From: Actinomyces oris
GTDB lineage: Bacteria > Actinomycetota > Actinomycetes > Actinomycetales > Actinomycetaceae
Direction: 5' to 3'
DNA: 64,000 nt
NCBI RefSeq assembly: GCF_001929375.1
Contig: NZ_MSGO01000036.1
Span: forward strand, 83,364 to 147,363
The notes below the pieces were generated by a model. The model did not search any database. It saw only the letters and a program-made list of their open reading frames with translations, and was not told the origin of the DNA. Made by a program: the position numbers and the translations under genes. Every line of letters begins with the position of its first letter. The stretch's first letter is position 1. Shown here one piece after another: positions 15,231 to 23,822 of the stretch.

Positions 15231-16217
15231 TCAGGCCGGCAGCAGGCGCAGCAGCGTGGCCTCGGGCCGGCAGGCCAGGCGCACGGGCGTGTAGGGGCTC
15301 GTGCCGAGCCCGGCGGAGACGTGCAGGTACATGTGGTCGGCGGCCCGCGGGTCCCCGAGCCGGCCCGGCCACTGCGACAGTCCCGAGGCGCGCCCCCGGT
15401 CCAGGTCGCAGTTGGTCACCAGCGCCCCTACACCGGGCACGCACAGCTGCCCGCCGTGGGTGTGCCCGGACAGGACCAGGTCGACGTCGTCGGCCGACAT
15501 CGCCTCCAGGACCCGCCGGTAGGGGGCGTGCGTGAGCCCCAGCCGCAGAGCCCGGCCCTCGTGGCCGCGGATCGCCGGCAGGGAGGTGGCCGGATCCGCT
15601 GAGCCGGCGGCCTCAGGGGCGGGGAAGACATCGCGGTTCGCGTGCGGGTCGTCGACGCCGACCAGGTCGATGCGCCGCCCGCGCACGGTCAGCGAGCCGC
15701 GCCGGTTGGTCAGGTCCACCCATCCTCCGGCGGCCTGCAGGTCGCGGATCTCCTCCCAGGGCAGGGCCTCGATGTCCTCGTCGCGCACGCGGCTGGAGGC
15801 CGTGCGCGGGTCCCGGTGCAGGTAGCGCGTCGGCAGGCGGAAGACGGTGGAGCGGTAGTCATGGTCGCCCATGACGAAGGCCCCCGGCAGGCCCGTCAGT
15901 GGTTCGAGCGCCCGTCGCAGCGGCTCCAGCCCGGATGCCAGGGAGAGGTTGTCGCCGGTGTTGATGACGACGTCGGGCTGCAGCTGCGCCAGCCGGCGCA
16001 CCCAGGCGACCCGGGCCTCAGTGCGGCCCGTGAGATGGAGGTCGGCCAGGTGCAGCACCGTGAGGGGCGCCTCGTCGGCGGCGAGCACCGGCACGTCGAT
16101 GCGCCGCAGCACGGGGCACCTGGCCTCAATGAGGCTGTAGGCCAGCGTGGCCGCCCCCAGGGCGGCAGTGGTGCCGACGACGGACAGGGCGGCGCGACCG
16201 GCAGGGCAGGGCGTCAT
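15231..16217 (-). CDS. Membrane-anchored metallophosphoesterase (YkuE-type)
   Basis: The 328-residue protein has an N-terminal hydrophobic segment (about residues 9-27) that anchors it with the catalytic domain outside. Metal-binding motifs are in order: HLADLHL (DxH), NTGDN (GD), VMGDHDY (in place of GNHD), LTHAP, and GHTHGGQL. These place it among calcineurin-like phosphoesterases of the YkuE group. The Asn of GNHD is replaced by Asp. It lies 53 bases downstream of the PBP gene on the same strand, so co-transcription is likely. Confidence 0.9.
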   Translation of the reverse strand: MTPCPAGRAALSVVGTTAALGAATLAYSLIEARCPVLRRIDVPVLAADEAPLTVLHLADLHLTGRTEARVAWVRRLAQLQPDVVINTGDNLSLASGLEPLRRALEPLTGLPGAFVMGDHDYRSTVFRLPTRYLHRDPRTASSRVRDEDIEALPWEEIRDLQAAGGWVDLTNRRGSLTVRGRRIDLVGVDDPHANRDVFPAPEAAGSADPATSLPAIRGHEGRALRLGLTHAPYRRVLEAMSADDVDLVLSGHTHGGQLCVPGVGALVTNCDLDRGRASGLSQWPGRLGDPRAADHMYLHVSAGLGTSPYTPVRLACRPEATLLRLLPA

Positions 16218-16270
16218 GGGGAGTCGGGTCCTCTTCTGTGCAGTTGTGGTTCACTCGACGAGCACGTCGC

Positions 16271-18358
16271 TCAGTCGTGGGAGGGGATGGGGAGGACCGG
16301 GTCGTTGCCCACGGCCTGGGACATGTAGTCGCGCCACATCGGTACAGCCAGGTCGCTACCGTACATGATGCCAATGTAGTGCGGGCCGATCTGCTGGTAG
16401 TTGAGGGTCCGGGGGCTGCCGGCGTGACCGATCCAGACGGCGGTGGCCAGCTGCGGGGTGAAGCCCACGAACCAGGCGTCATTGTTGTCATCCGTGGTTC
16501 CGGTCTTGCCGCCGATCGGTCGGCCGAAGACGGCTTGCTGCGCCGTTCCGCCTCTCTGCGACGTGGCGGTCAAGGTGGTGGCCGTCAGGTCCGCGGCCCC
16601 TTGATCCATGGCCTGGGTGCAGTCCGCGCTGGGTACGGCCATGGAGGTGCCGTTGGCGTCCAGGATCCGGTCGATGGCGATGGGCTTGCAGTACTTGCCG
16701 CCGGCGGCGAAGGTCGCGTAGGCGTTGGCCATGCTCAGGGGCGGCACGTTCTGTGAGCCCAGCACGATGGAGGGACGGGGGTCCAGCTGGGTCCCGTCGG
16801 CCTTCGTCACTCCGATGGAGGCGGCGAAGCTGGTGACGTCGCAGACGTTGAGGCGGCTGAGCATCTCGGCGTAGGCGACGTTGATGGACAGCTTCGTGGC
16901 CTCGGTGACGTTGGTGGCGCGGTTGAGGGACGGGTCGACGTTCTTCGGGGCCCAGGTCGGGTCGTTGTTCTCCGGGGCGCAGGGAATGTCCCACTGGAAG
17001 GTCCTGGGGACGGCACTGAGCCCGGCGCCGGCGGAGTTCCCGTTCTTGAACCAGTCGGCCAGGATGAGGGCCTTGAAGGTCGATCCCGGCTGGAAGCCGA
17101 CGGTCCCGTCACTGAGCTCGATGCCGCCGTGCTTGGCGTCCGCGGCGTAGACGAGCTGGGTGTCAGAGCTGTCGGGGCCGCCGTCGCCATAGTTGCTGTT
17201 CTGGGCCAGCGCCTGAATCCGCCCCGTACCGGGCTCGATCGAGACAATGGTCGTGTCGGTTCCCGAGGCGTCGCCGGTGGGGACATTGGACTGGATGACG
17301 CTGTCCGCGGCGCTCTGGCGCTGGAGGTTCAAGGTGGTGGTGATCTTCAGCCCTCCGCGCGTCAGGAGCTGACGGCGGGAGGTGATATCAGGCCCGAAGT
17401 TCTCCGATCCGAGAATCTCGTTGACCACGTAGGTGCAGAAGTAGGCGGCGCTTCCCGCAGCACCGCATCCGGCCGGGGACTCCGAGACGTGCAGCATGCT
17501 CGCGATCGAGGTGGCGACGGCCTCGTCGTACTGCTGCTTGGTGATGAACTTCTCCTCCAGCATCTTGGAGAGCACCCAGTCCATGCGGTTCTTGGCCAGC
17601 TCCGGCTGGGTGACGGGGTCATAAGCGCTGGGGGCGTTGGTGGTGCCGGCCATGAGGGCGGCCTCGGCCACCGTCAGGTCCTTGGCCGACTTGCTGAAGT
17701 AGTGCCGGGCGGAGGCCTCGACCCCGTAGGTGGAGGGGCTGAAGGCGGCGATGTTGAGGTAGCCCTCGAGGATCTGCTGCTTGGAGTACTTCTGCTCCAG
17801 GCTGAGGGCGAACTTCATCTCCCGCAGCTTGCGGGCCACGGTGCTCTCGGTGGCGTCGCGGATGATCTTGTGGTCATCGTTCTTCAGGCCGGTCTCGATG
17901 AGCGTGTTGCGCACGTACTGCTGGGTCAGCGTGGACGCGCCCTGACGCGAGCCGCCGGCGTTGTTGGACACCAGGGCGCGCACCATGCCGGTGGGGTCGA
18001 CGCCCTGATGCTGGTAGAAGCGCTGGTCCTCGACGGCGACGATGGCGTTCTGCATGTTGACCGAGATCGAGCTTAGGGGCACCACGATGCGGTTCTCCGC
18101 GTAGAACTTGGTGATCTCGGTGCCGTCGGCCGCCAGGAGGGTGGAGATCTGGCTGGGCGGCTGGACGTTGAAGTCACTGGGGAGCTCCTCGAAGAGCTCG
18201 GCGGATGCCTTGGTCAGCGCTGCCGTGGCACCCACGAAGGGGGCGGCGAAGCCCGCTGACAGGACCCCGCCGACGCATGAGAGAGTCAGGAAGACCACGA
18301 GCATCGAGACGACCTGGGGTGGTGTCAGTGAGCGCCCGCGCGCAGAGGATTTCGCCAT
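16271..18358 (-). CDS. Class A penicillin-binding protein
   Basis: This is a bifunctional peptidoglycan synthase. The 695-residue protein has one N-terminal membrane helix (about 15-38). Its glycosyltransferase-51 domain contains AIVAVEDQRFYQHQGVD with the catalytic Glu near 110. Its transpeptidase domain has SxxK at 426-429 (GSTFK), SxN at 491-493 and KTG at 618-620. No PASTA domain is seen. The start ATG is 6 nt after a TAGGCT -10 box. It is divergent from whiB. Confidence 0.95.
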   Translation of the reverse strand: MAKSSARGRSLTPPQVVSMLVVFLTLSCVGGVLSAGFAAPFVGATAALTKASAELFEELPSDFNVQPPSQISTLLAADGTEITKFYAENRIVVPLSSISVNMQNAIVAVEDQRFYQHQGVDPTGMVRALVSNNAGGSRQGASTLTQQYVRNTLIETGLKNDDHKIIRDATESTVARKLREMKFALSLEQKYSKQQILEGYLNIAAFSPSTYGVEASARHYFSKSAKDLTVAEAALMAGTTNAPSAYDPVTQPELAKNRMDWVLSKMLEEKFITKQQYDEAVATSIASMLHVSESPAGCGAAGSAAYFCTYVVNEILGSENFGPDITSRRQLLTRGGLKITTTLNLQRQSAADSVIQSNVPTGDASGTDTTIVSIEPGTGRIQALAQNSNYGDGGPDSSDTQLVYAADAKHGGIELSDGTVGFQPGSTFKALILADWFKNGNSAGAGLSAVPRTFQWDIPCAPENNDPTWAPKNVDPSLNRATNVTEATKLSINVAYAEMLSRLNVCDVTSFAASIGVTKADGTQLDPRPSIVLGSQNVPPLSMANAYATFAAGGKYCKPIAIDRILDANGTSMAVPSADCTQAMDQGAADLTATTLTATSQRGGTAQQAVFGRPIGGKTGTTDDNNDAWFVGFTPQLATAVWIGHAGSPRTLNYQQIGPHYIGIMYGSDLAVPMWRDYMSQAVGNDPVLPIPSHD

Positions 18359-18364
18359 GGCGTC

Positions 18365-18370
18365 AGCCTA
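18365..18370 (-). promoter_or_regulatory. -10 box of PBP gene (leaderless-type)
   Basis: TAGGCT on the minus strand ends 6 nt before the ATG at 18358; no Shine-Dalgarno sequence is seen. Confidence 0.5.
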
Positions 18371-18874
18371 CGTGGAATCGCCTGGAGGATGCAGTGGCGT
18401 AGACCCTCTTCGGGCTGGGAAGACTCTTGGAGACCGGTCCGGCGCCTTCCTCTCGACGGGGGACGGGATGATTCGACCGCGTGGCGGGTGCTCGGCGGCG
18501 GGGCGACTCGGCCACATAGCGAGACAGCTCTGACGCTCAGGTAATTCTTAAGAAATGTCCAGGTGAGAGTCACGGTGGTATCACGATCCCTTGAGGGTGG
18601 ATGCGGCTCGGGCGTCGCCTGCCGCCCGTGAGAACTGGATTCTCCAGCCGTGGGAAAGGCAAGAGGGGTGGCGGGCTCGACGCCCGGCAATCGGCTCGCT
18701 ATCAGAGAACTCTCCTTGTTTGCGCTGATCGTCGGTACGTTGTCGGGGATTCGCTGGGATCGGATTGCTCGGGTCACAGGGTGAGGATTTGGTGTGTGAT
18801 GCTCGATTGCCATACGGTAACGACTGTGACGTGACCGACAACGGCGTCGGCCGTTGAATGAATCGGGAGTGAGC
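18371..18874. other. Divergent intergenic region, PBP / whiB
   Basis: About 500 bases without a convincing gene. It should hold the whiB promoter. TTGCCA at 18807-18812 and GTAACGACTGTGACGTGACC just after it are candidate promoter or Crp-like sequence, but no pairing is clear. Open frames here lack ribosome sites and coding bias. Confidence 0.4.
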
Positions 18875-19210
18875 ATGATTCAAGACGACCAGACCTGGGC
18901 GGCCCAAGCGGCCTGCGCCGCCGTCGAGCCTGACCAGCTCTTCGGCAAGGGCGCTGAGCAGCGCGACGCGAGATCACTGTGCTTCGCATGTCCGGTTCGC
19001 ATGGAGTGCCTGGCCGAGGCGCTCAACTCCGAGTCCAGCTTCGGCGTCTGGGGCGGACTGACCGAGCGGGAGAGGCGGGCACTGCTGCGCCGCTTCCCCG
19101 AGGTCGATGACTGGGGCCTGTGGCTCGAGCGCGAGGACGACGAGCTCGTCGCCGAGATCCACGCCCGTCGCGCCCCCCGCATCCTGGCTCGGGTGCGCTG
19201 CGCCTCCTGA
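18875..19210 (+). CDS. WhiB-family Fe-S transcriptional regulator
   Basis: Wbl proteins bind a redox/NO-sensitive 4Fe-4S cluster and interact with the primary sigma factor. The 111-residue protein has the four Cys at about 14, 36, 39 and 45 (C-x21-CxxC-x5-C), the GVWGGLTERERR turn, and a basic C-terminal HARRAPRILARVR. ATG 18875 is preceded by GGGAG at 5 nt; an upstream TTG is possible but has no ribosome site. Which Wbl subclass it belongs to cannot be fixed by eye. Confidence 0.93.
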   Translation: MIQDDQTWAAQAACAAVEPDQLFGKGAEQRDARSLCFACPVRMECLAEALNSESSFGVWGGLTERERRALLRRFPEVDDWGLWLEREDDELVAEIHARRAPRILARVRCAS

Positions 19211-19254
19211 AGGCCGCCCCGCGTTCCGTGCTTCCGGCGCCTGGCGGCGAGCCC

Positions 19255-19260
19255 TAGGCT
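19255..19260 (+). promoter_or_regulatory. -10 box of leaderless DUF4177 gene
   Basis: TAGGCT ends 7 nt before the ATG at 19268; no ribosome binding site is present. Confidence 0.55.
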
Positions 19261-19267
19261 GAGGCCC

Positions 19268-19459
19268 ATGACTGCATCTTCTGAGCCCGTATCCGCCGCG
19301 CCGACCACCTGGGAGTACGTCACCGTCCCCCTCATCACTCACGCCACCAAGCAGATCCTCGACCAATGGGGTTCTGACGGCTGGGAGCTCGTCCAGGTCG
19401 TGCCCGGTCCCTCCGGCACGGACAACCTCATCGCCTACCTCAAGCGCCCCCGCTCCTGA
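19268..19459 (+). CDS. DUF4177 domain protein
   Basis: A 63-residue protein with WEYVTVPLITHATKQILDQWG then GWELVQVVPGP, the DUF4177 pattern of an actinobacterial small cytoplasmic protein usually found next to Crp/WhiB/Nth genes, as here. Function is unknown. A terminator hairpin follows 28 bases after the stop. Confidence 0.88.
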   Translation: MTASSEPVSAAPTTWEYVTVPLITHATKQILDQWGSDGWELVQVVPGPSGTDNLIAYLKRPRS

Positions 19460-19487
19460 CGGGCCGCTGGGTGACACCAGCACGCAT

Positions 19488-19534
19488 GACGCCGCGCCTG
19501 CGGCCGGGTAGTACCGGACCGCAGGCGCGGCGTC
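19488..19534. terminator. Bidirectional terminator hairpin
   Basis: Perfect 16-bp arms (GACGCCGCGCCTGCGG, 19488-19503, and complement 19519-19534) have a 15-nt loop that can itself pair CCGG/CCGG. It lies between convergent DUF4177 and crp genes. Confidence 0.8.
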
Positions 19535-19616
19535 GTCTGTGTCGTTGATGCGGGTGTCAGCGCCCGGCGGCTCGTCCGGTGCACCGTGCCGAGGACTCGC
19601 GACCCGAGGCAGGACC

Positions 19617-20294
19617 TCAGCGGGCGCGACGGCGCAGGCGGTCGACGTCGAGCAGCGTGACGGCCCGGCCCTCCAGGCGGATCCAGCCGCGCGAGACGAA
19701 CTCGGCCAGCGACTTGTTGACCGTCTCGCGCGAGGCGCCCACCAGCTGGGCGAGCTCCTCCTGGGTGAGGTCGTGGGGGACGTGGACGCCGTCGTCGGTG
19801 GGCGAGCCGAAGCGGTCGGCCAGGTCCAGCAGGGCCTTGGCCACACGGCCGGGCACGTCGGAGAAGACGAGGTCCGCCAGCGCGGTGTTCGTGCGGCGCA
19901 GGCGCTGGGCCAGGGCGCGCAGCATGTCCTTGGCCAGCTGCGGGTGGGACTCCACGAAGGTCATGAGCTGGTTGTGGTCCAGCGTCAGGAGCTCGGTGGG
20001 GGCCACGGCGGTGGCGGTGGTGGAGCGCGGGCCCGGGTCGAACAGGGTCAGCTCGCCGACGATCTCGCCGGGGCCGAGCACCGCGAGCAGGTTCTCGCGG
20101 CCGTCGGCACTGGCGTGGCCGAGCTTCACCTTCCCGGAGAGGAGAATGTAGAGGCGGTCGCCTGAGTCTCCCTCGTTGAAGAGGGTCTCGCCACGGCGCA
20201 GAGTCGTCTGCGTCATCATGGCGCGCAGTTCCTCCTGCTCCTCCGGGCTCAGGCCCTCGAAGAGCGGGATCCTGGAGATAATGCTGTCTTCCAC
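19617..20294 (-). CDS. Crp/Fnr-family regulator (GlxR/Crp type)
   Basis: The 225-residue protein has a cyclic-nucleotide-binding domain (GDRLYILLSGKVKLG, DGRENLLAVLGPGEIVGELTLFDPGPR) with the phosphate-cassette residues of cAMP binders, a dimer helix, and a winged HTH with the helix QEELAQLVGASRETVNKSLAEF. The residues closely follow mycobacterial Crp and corynebacterial GlxR, global cAMP-responsive regulators. GTG 20294 is chosen for the AGGAGG 6 nt upstream. A possible self-binding site lies upstream. Confidence 0.93.
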   Translation of the reverse strand: MEDSIISRIPLFEGLSPEEQEELRAMMTQTTLRRGETLFNEGDSGDRLYILLSGKVKLGHASADGRENLLAVLGPGEIVGELTLFDPGPRSTTATAVAPTELLTLDHNQLMTFVESHPQLAKDMLRALAQRLRRTNTALADLVFSDVPGRVAKALLDLADRFGSPTDDGVHVPHDLTQEELAQLVGASRETVNKSLAEFVSRGWIRLEGRAVTLLDVDRLRRRAR

Positions 20295-20365
20295 GGAGAT
20301 CCTCCTGGTGGTTAGGGGGCTGGCATCCCGCATGCGGGAGCCCTCGGGTCTATCCTGCCACGGCT

Positions 20366-20381
20366 TGTGACCTGTGGCACG
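20366..20381 (-). promoter_or_regulatory. Possible Crp/GlxR site upstream of crp
   Basis: TGTGACCTGTGGCACG resembles TGTGA-N6-TCACA with two mismatches in the right half. It lies 72 bases upstream of the crp start, consistent with autoregulation. Confidence 0.35.
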
Positions 20382-20603
20382 CCGTCGAGCATTGTAGCCT
20401 CCGTGTGTTGCAGGTCAAAGGGAAGTGAGCAAAATCGAGTGCGTCGTGTGACACGGTCCCATCCGTGAGGTTGCGGGTCGGCGGCGGGATCGACTGCAAT
20501 GGCGGTCTGCGGAGGAGGGCCCGCTCTGAGCCGGGCCGAGGCCCGGAGGAGGGCTGCGGCGGCGCTGGGGGTGCTGTCGACGAGATCGCGGAGAGAGGAC
20601 ACA

Positions 20604-21272
20604 GTGCGCAGAGCAGAGAGCAGTGAGGCGACGGCCCCCGAGGCGGCCCGGCGCGCGGGCGCCGTCGACGACGAGCTCATGGCCCTCTACCCCGACGCCG
20701 CCTGCGCCCTCGACCACGACGGCCCCTTCCAGCTGCTCGTGGCCACCGTCCTGTCGGCCCAGACTACTGACGCTCGCGTCAACACGGTCACCCCCGAGCT
20801 CTTCGAGCGCTACCCCGACGCCGCCTCCCTGGGGGCCGCCCGGCGCGAGGACCTGGAAGCGATCCTGCGACCCCTGGGCTTCCAGCGGGCCAAGGCCGGC
20901 CACCTGCTCGGCATCGGGCAGACGCTCACCGAGCGCTTCGAGGGGCGGGTGCCGCGCAGCCGCGAGGAGCTCGTGGCCCTGCCGGGCGTGGGGCGCAAGA
21001 CCGCCAACGTGGTGCTCGGCAACGCCTTCGGGCAGCCCGCCATCACCGTGGACACCCACGTCGGGAGGCTCTCACGCCGCCTGGGGTGGACGACGTCGAA
21101 GGACCCGCTGCGCGTGGAGAAGGACATCGCGGCCCTGTGGGAGCCGTGGCGCTGGACCGACGGCTGCCACCGGCTCATCGAGCACGGGCGCCGGGTGTGC
21201 TCGGCCCGCTCGCCCCGCTGCGGCGAGTGCGCGCTGCTCGAGGCCGGGCTGTGCCCGCAGGTGGGGCTCTGA
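20604..21272 (+). CDS. nth: Endonuclease III (DNA glycosylase/AP lyase)
   Basis: Nth removes oxidised pyrimidines. The 222-residue protein has the helix-hairpin-helix LPGVGRKTANVV with catalytic Lys, the Asp in TVDTHVGRLSRRLGW, and a C-terminal 4Fe-4S Cys cluster. The last Cys spacing is C-x6-C-x2-C-x7-C instead of the common final x5. GTG 20604 is chosen for the AGAGAGGA upstream; the frame stays open further upstream without similarity. It is convergent with the hydrolase gene across a palindromic repeat. Confidence 0.93.
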   Translation: MRRAESSEATAPEAARRAGAVDDELMALYPDAACALDHDGPFQLLVATVLSAQTTDARVNTVTPELFERYPDAASLGAARREDLEAILRPLGFQRAKAGHLLGIGQTLTERFEGRVPRSREELVALPGVGRKTANVVLGNAFGQPAITVDTHVGRLSRRLGWTTSKDPLRVEKDIAALWEPWRWTDGCHRLIEHGRRVCSARSPRCGECALLEAGLCPQVGL

Positions 21273-21308
21273 GGGCGGAGCCTGTGCGGGCCGACGCCGA
21301 GCCGACGC

Positions 21309-21375
21309 CGAGCCGGGCATTTTTCGCGTAGCCCTACAGAAAAACGGTAGGGCTACGCGAAAAATGCCCGGCTCG
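21309..21375. repeat. Dispersed palindromic element copy 2
   Basis: Perfect 29-bp arms (21309-21337 and 21347-21375) with a 9-nt loop. The arms match the 2711-2779 element from CGAGCCGGGCATTTTTCGC through GTAGCCC, then differ at one base (T for C), and the loop is different. It sits between the convergent nth and hydrolase genes and is preceded by a GCCGACGCCGA duplication. Confidence 0.9.
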
Positions 21376-21380
21376 CGGCC

Positions 21381-22289
21381 TCAGGCGGTGGTGGGCGGGG
21401 CGACGTCGGCCAGGAAGGGCAGCAGGGCCCGGACGAACCCGGCCGGGGTCTCCTCCTGAGGGAAGTGGCCGGAGCGGTGGACCGTCACCTGACGCAGGTT
21501 GCCGGCCACGCGGTGGGTGTCGCGCGCGTACGCCTGAGCGGGCTGGACCGGGTCGAGCTCGCCCTGGACCGACAGGACGGGCACCGTCACCGGCTTGTCC
21601 AGGGCCGCCGTCTCCGCCCGGGACAGCACGAGGTTGCGCAGCGGCTCCAGGGCGCTGCGGGCGGCGCCGGGTCGCGACAGGAGGTCGGCGTAGTAGGGGG
21701 CCTCCTCGGCCACCGCCTCGCGTGTGTGCGGCCCGGCCCAGGAGCGCAGCAGGCCCTCCAGGGCGCTGCGGCTGCGCAGGCGGCGCTCGGCCAGGCCGGG
21801 GATCTGCAGACTCGCGTACTGCAGCGCCGGCCCGGACAGCGCCCGGGCCCGCAGCGAGCGCAGCGCGAGCGGGTGGGGAGCGCCGACCGGGACGATCGCC
21901 GTCGTCAGCTCCGGGGCCAGGTGCGGCAGCGCCCAAGCGATCTGGCCGCCGAGCCCCGCGCCCACGACCACGGCCCGTTCGTGCCCCAGGGACCGGACCA
22001 CGGCGGCCAGGTCCTGGGCGAGCGTCACCAGGTCATAGCCCGACGGCGGCCGGTCCGAGCCGCCGAAGCCGCGCAGGTCGAGGGCCGCCACGCGGTGCCC
22101 GGCCTGCGCCAGGGCGGGGATGACGTGGCGCCAGGTCCACCAGCACTCGGGGAAGCCGTGCACCAGGAGGGTCAGGGGGCCTGCTCCGGCCGGGGCCTCG
22201 GGGCCCGCCAGCGCGACATGGAAACGGGTGCCGCGGGCGGTGAGGTTGCGGTGGGTCCAGGGGCCGGGGCGATTGACGTCAACAGGCAC
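21381..22289 (-). CDS. Alpha/beta-hydrolase fold protein lacking the usual nucleophile
   Basis: The 302-residue protein has the fold of epoxide hydrolase/haloalkane dehalogenase relatives: oxyanion segment LVHGFPECWWTWRHVIPAL, DLRGFGGSDRP, acid region QGELDPVQP and catalytic-type His in HRSGHFPQEE. At the nucleophile elbow the expected GHDWGG or GHSxGG reads GAGLGG (residues 110-115), so the nucleophile position is Gly. It may be non-hydrolytic or use another mechanism. GTG 22289 lies 6 nt after TAGGCT. Confidence 0.85.
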   Translation of the reverse strand: MPVDVNRPGPWTHRNLTARGTRFHVALAGPEAPAGAGPLTLLVHGFPECWWTWRHVIPALAQAGHRVAALDLRGFGGSDRPPSGYDLVTLAQDLAAVVRSLGHERAVVVGAGLGGQIAWALPHLAPELTTAIVPVGAPHPLALRSLRARALSGPALQYASLQIPGLAERRLRSRSALEGLLRSWAGPHTREAVAEEAPYYADLLSRPGAARSALEPLRNLVLSRAETAALDKPVTVPVLSVQGELDPVQPAQAYARDTHRVAGNLRQVTVHRSGHFPQEETPAGFVRALLPFLADVAPPTTA

Positions 22290-22295
22290 GCCCGC

Positions 22296-22301
22296 AGCCT
22301 A
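22296..22301 (-). promoter_or_regulatory. -10 box of hydrolase gene (leaderless-type)
   Basis: TAGGCT on the minus strand ends 6 nt before the GTG at 22289. Confidence 0.5.
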
Positions 22302-22707
22302 CTGGCCAGCGCCCTGTACCGGCGACGGGGTACCCGGCACCGTCCGCGGAGCAATGCCTGCGTCGGCTCGACCTGCCCCGGCGGCGCCCCGTCTCCGCCC
22401 TTCTCCCGTGCGTCCACGACACCGCCGGAGGCAGGGAATGTCCAAAATGGAGACAAAGGCCGCGACGAGGCGGAGGACAAGGAAAGAGAACCGCATGATT
22501 CCGCGGTTCGGGTGACGGTGTGAGCGCCTGGATATCCGCTTTGTCACCGATATGGACATGCAGCGGGACGAATCGGCTCCCGGAGCCATGCCCGAGCCGG
22601 CGGTCGGACTCGATGTTGACACTGGTCGCGGATTGAGGGGTAGGGGCAGCCCAGCAGGGAGGTCGTCAGCGGGCGTTGGTGGAGGTGTCGTTGGTGGAGG
22701 GGCAGGG
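22302..22707. other. Intergenic stretch without a recognised gene
   Basis: About 400 bases between azlD and the hydrolase gene. A GGGGCAG-CCCAGCAGG-GAGG phrase around 22641-22662 is echoed at the azlD end (about 22697-22725), suggesting a small local duplication. No gene, RNA or strong terminator was seen. Confidence 0.4.
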
Positions 22708-23031
22708 TCAGCCCAGCAGGAGGCTGAGGGTCACGTACACGCCGGTGCCGCTGATGAGCGACAGCCCGATGGAGCGACGCCACAGGTGCAGGCCCGCCGT
22801 CGCCCCGATCCCGCCGGCGGCCGGCAGCCAGCTCGCCGGCGACAGGCTCACCCCGTTCAGCGTGTAGGCCACCAGGACGATCATGACCCCCAGCGGCATC
22901 GCCCGGGACAGGAAGGCCAGCAGCGCACTGTCCTGGCGCCCGCGCAGCAGCGCGAAGGGCACGATCCGGCACACGAAGGTGATGGCGGCGACGACCACGA
23001 CGGCGACCGCGATCTGCGGGTTGGTGAGCAT
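22708..23031 (-). CDS. azlD: AzlD-family branched-chain amino acid exporter subunit
   Basis: A 107-residue, very hydrophobic protein of about four helices with ITFVCRIVPFALLRGR and VMIVLVAYTLNG, typical of AzlD. AzlC and AzlD together form an exporter of branched-chain or related amino acids. ATG 23031 overlaps the azlC stop by 4 bases. Confidence 0.88.
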   Translation of the reverse strand: MLTNPQIAVAVVVVAAITFVCRIVPFALLRGRQDSALLAFLSRAMPLGVMIVLVAYTLNGVSLSPASWLPAAGGIGATAGLHLWRRSIGLSLISGTGVYVTLSLLLG

Positions 23032-23822
23032 CAGCTGTCCCTCCGCCCCGGCTCCGGCGCGCTCGCCCCGGGGCGGCGGCCGCGCCAGGCGTACAGTCCC
23101 GCGAGACCGACGGCGAGGATCACCAGCGCGGTCAGCAGCGCCGCCGAACCACCGATCGCCAGGCCGATCCCGCCGGCCACCAGCCCCACGCACAGCACCC
23201 CGATATCGGGGTGATTGCGCCAGTTCTCAATGGCCAGGACCACGAACAGGGACGTGAGCACGAAGCCGAGCAGCTCAATGCGCTCACCCACCGCGGAGGC
23301 CAGTGCCGTCCCGGCCAGCGCCCCGACGGTCGTGCCCGACACCCAGGAGGCGTGGCTGATCGCCTCCACACCCACCAGGTAGCGCCCGCTCATGGCCCGC
23401 CGGTCGCGCGCCGCCAGCAGCGCGTAGACCTCGTCGGTGATCGCGTGGACGGCGTAGAGGCGCGTGAGCGCCCTGCCCCGCACCCGCTCCAGGGGGAAGC
23501 CCAGCCCGTAGAAGACGTGCCGACCCGAGACGAAACCGGTGGACAGGGCGATGGTCGCCAGCGGCTCGCCGCCACCGGCCAGCGGCACCAGCAGCATCTG
23601 CATGGTCCCGGAGTAGATGACCAGGCTCCACAGCGGTGCCCACCACCAGGCCAGGCCCTCGGCGACCAGCAGCATCCCGGCCGCCAGCCCCAGCGTCACG
23701 TATCCGACGACGATCGGTACCGCGTCACGGGCCGCATCGGCGAGGGTCTGCATCCGCCGAACCGACGGCGCTCCCGTCCCTTCCGTCTCGGCGGACGGCG
23801 GGACGGCGTCGGGCTCAGTCAC
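23031..23822 (-). CDS. azlC: AzlC-family branched-chain amino acid exporter subunit
   Basis: A 263-residue polytopic protein with the AzlC signature: AVPIVVGYVTLGLAAGMLL, SLVIYSGTMQMLLVPL, SGRHVFYGLGFPLE and AVHAITDEVYALL. The GTG start at 23822 overlaps the preceding large membrane-protein gene by 8 bases, so the two are probably co-transcribed. There is a short disordered N-terminal leader. Confidence 0.9.
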   Translation of the reverse strand: MTEPDAVPPSAETEGTGAPSVRRMQTLADAARDAVPIVVGYVTLGLAAGMLLVAEGLAWWWAPLWSLVIYSGTMQMLLVPLAGGGEPLATIALSTGFVSGRHVFYGLGFPLERVRGRALTRLYAVHAITDEVYALLAARDRRAMSGRYLVGVEAISHASWVSGTTVGALAGTALASAVGERIELLGFVLTSLFVVLAIENWRNHPDIGVLCVGLVAGGIGLAIGGSAALLTALVILAVGLAGLYAWRGRRPGASAPEPGRRDS

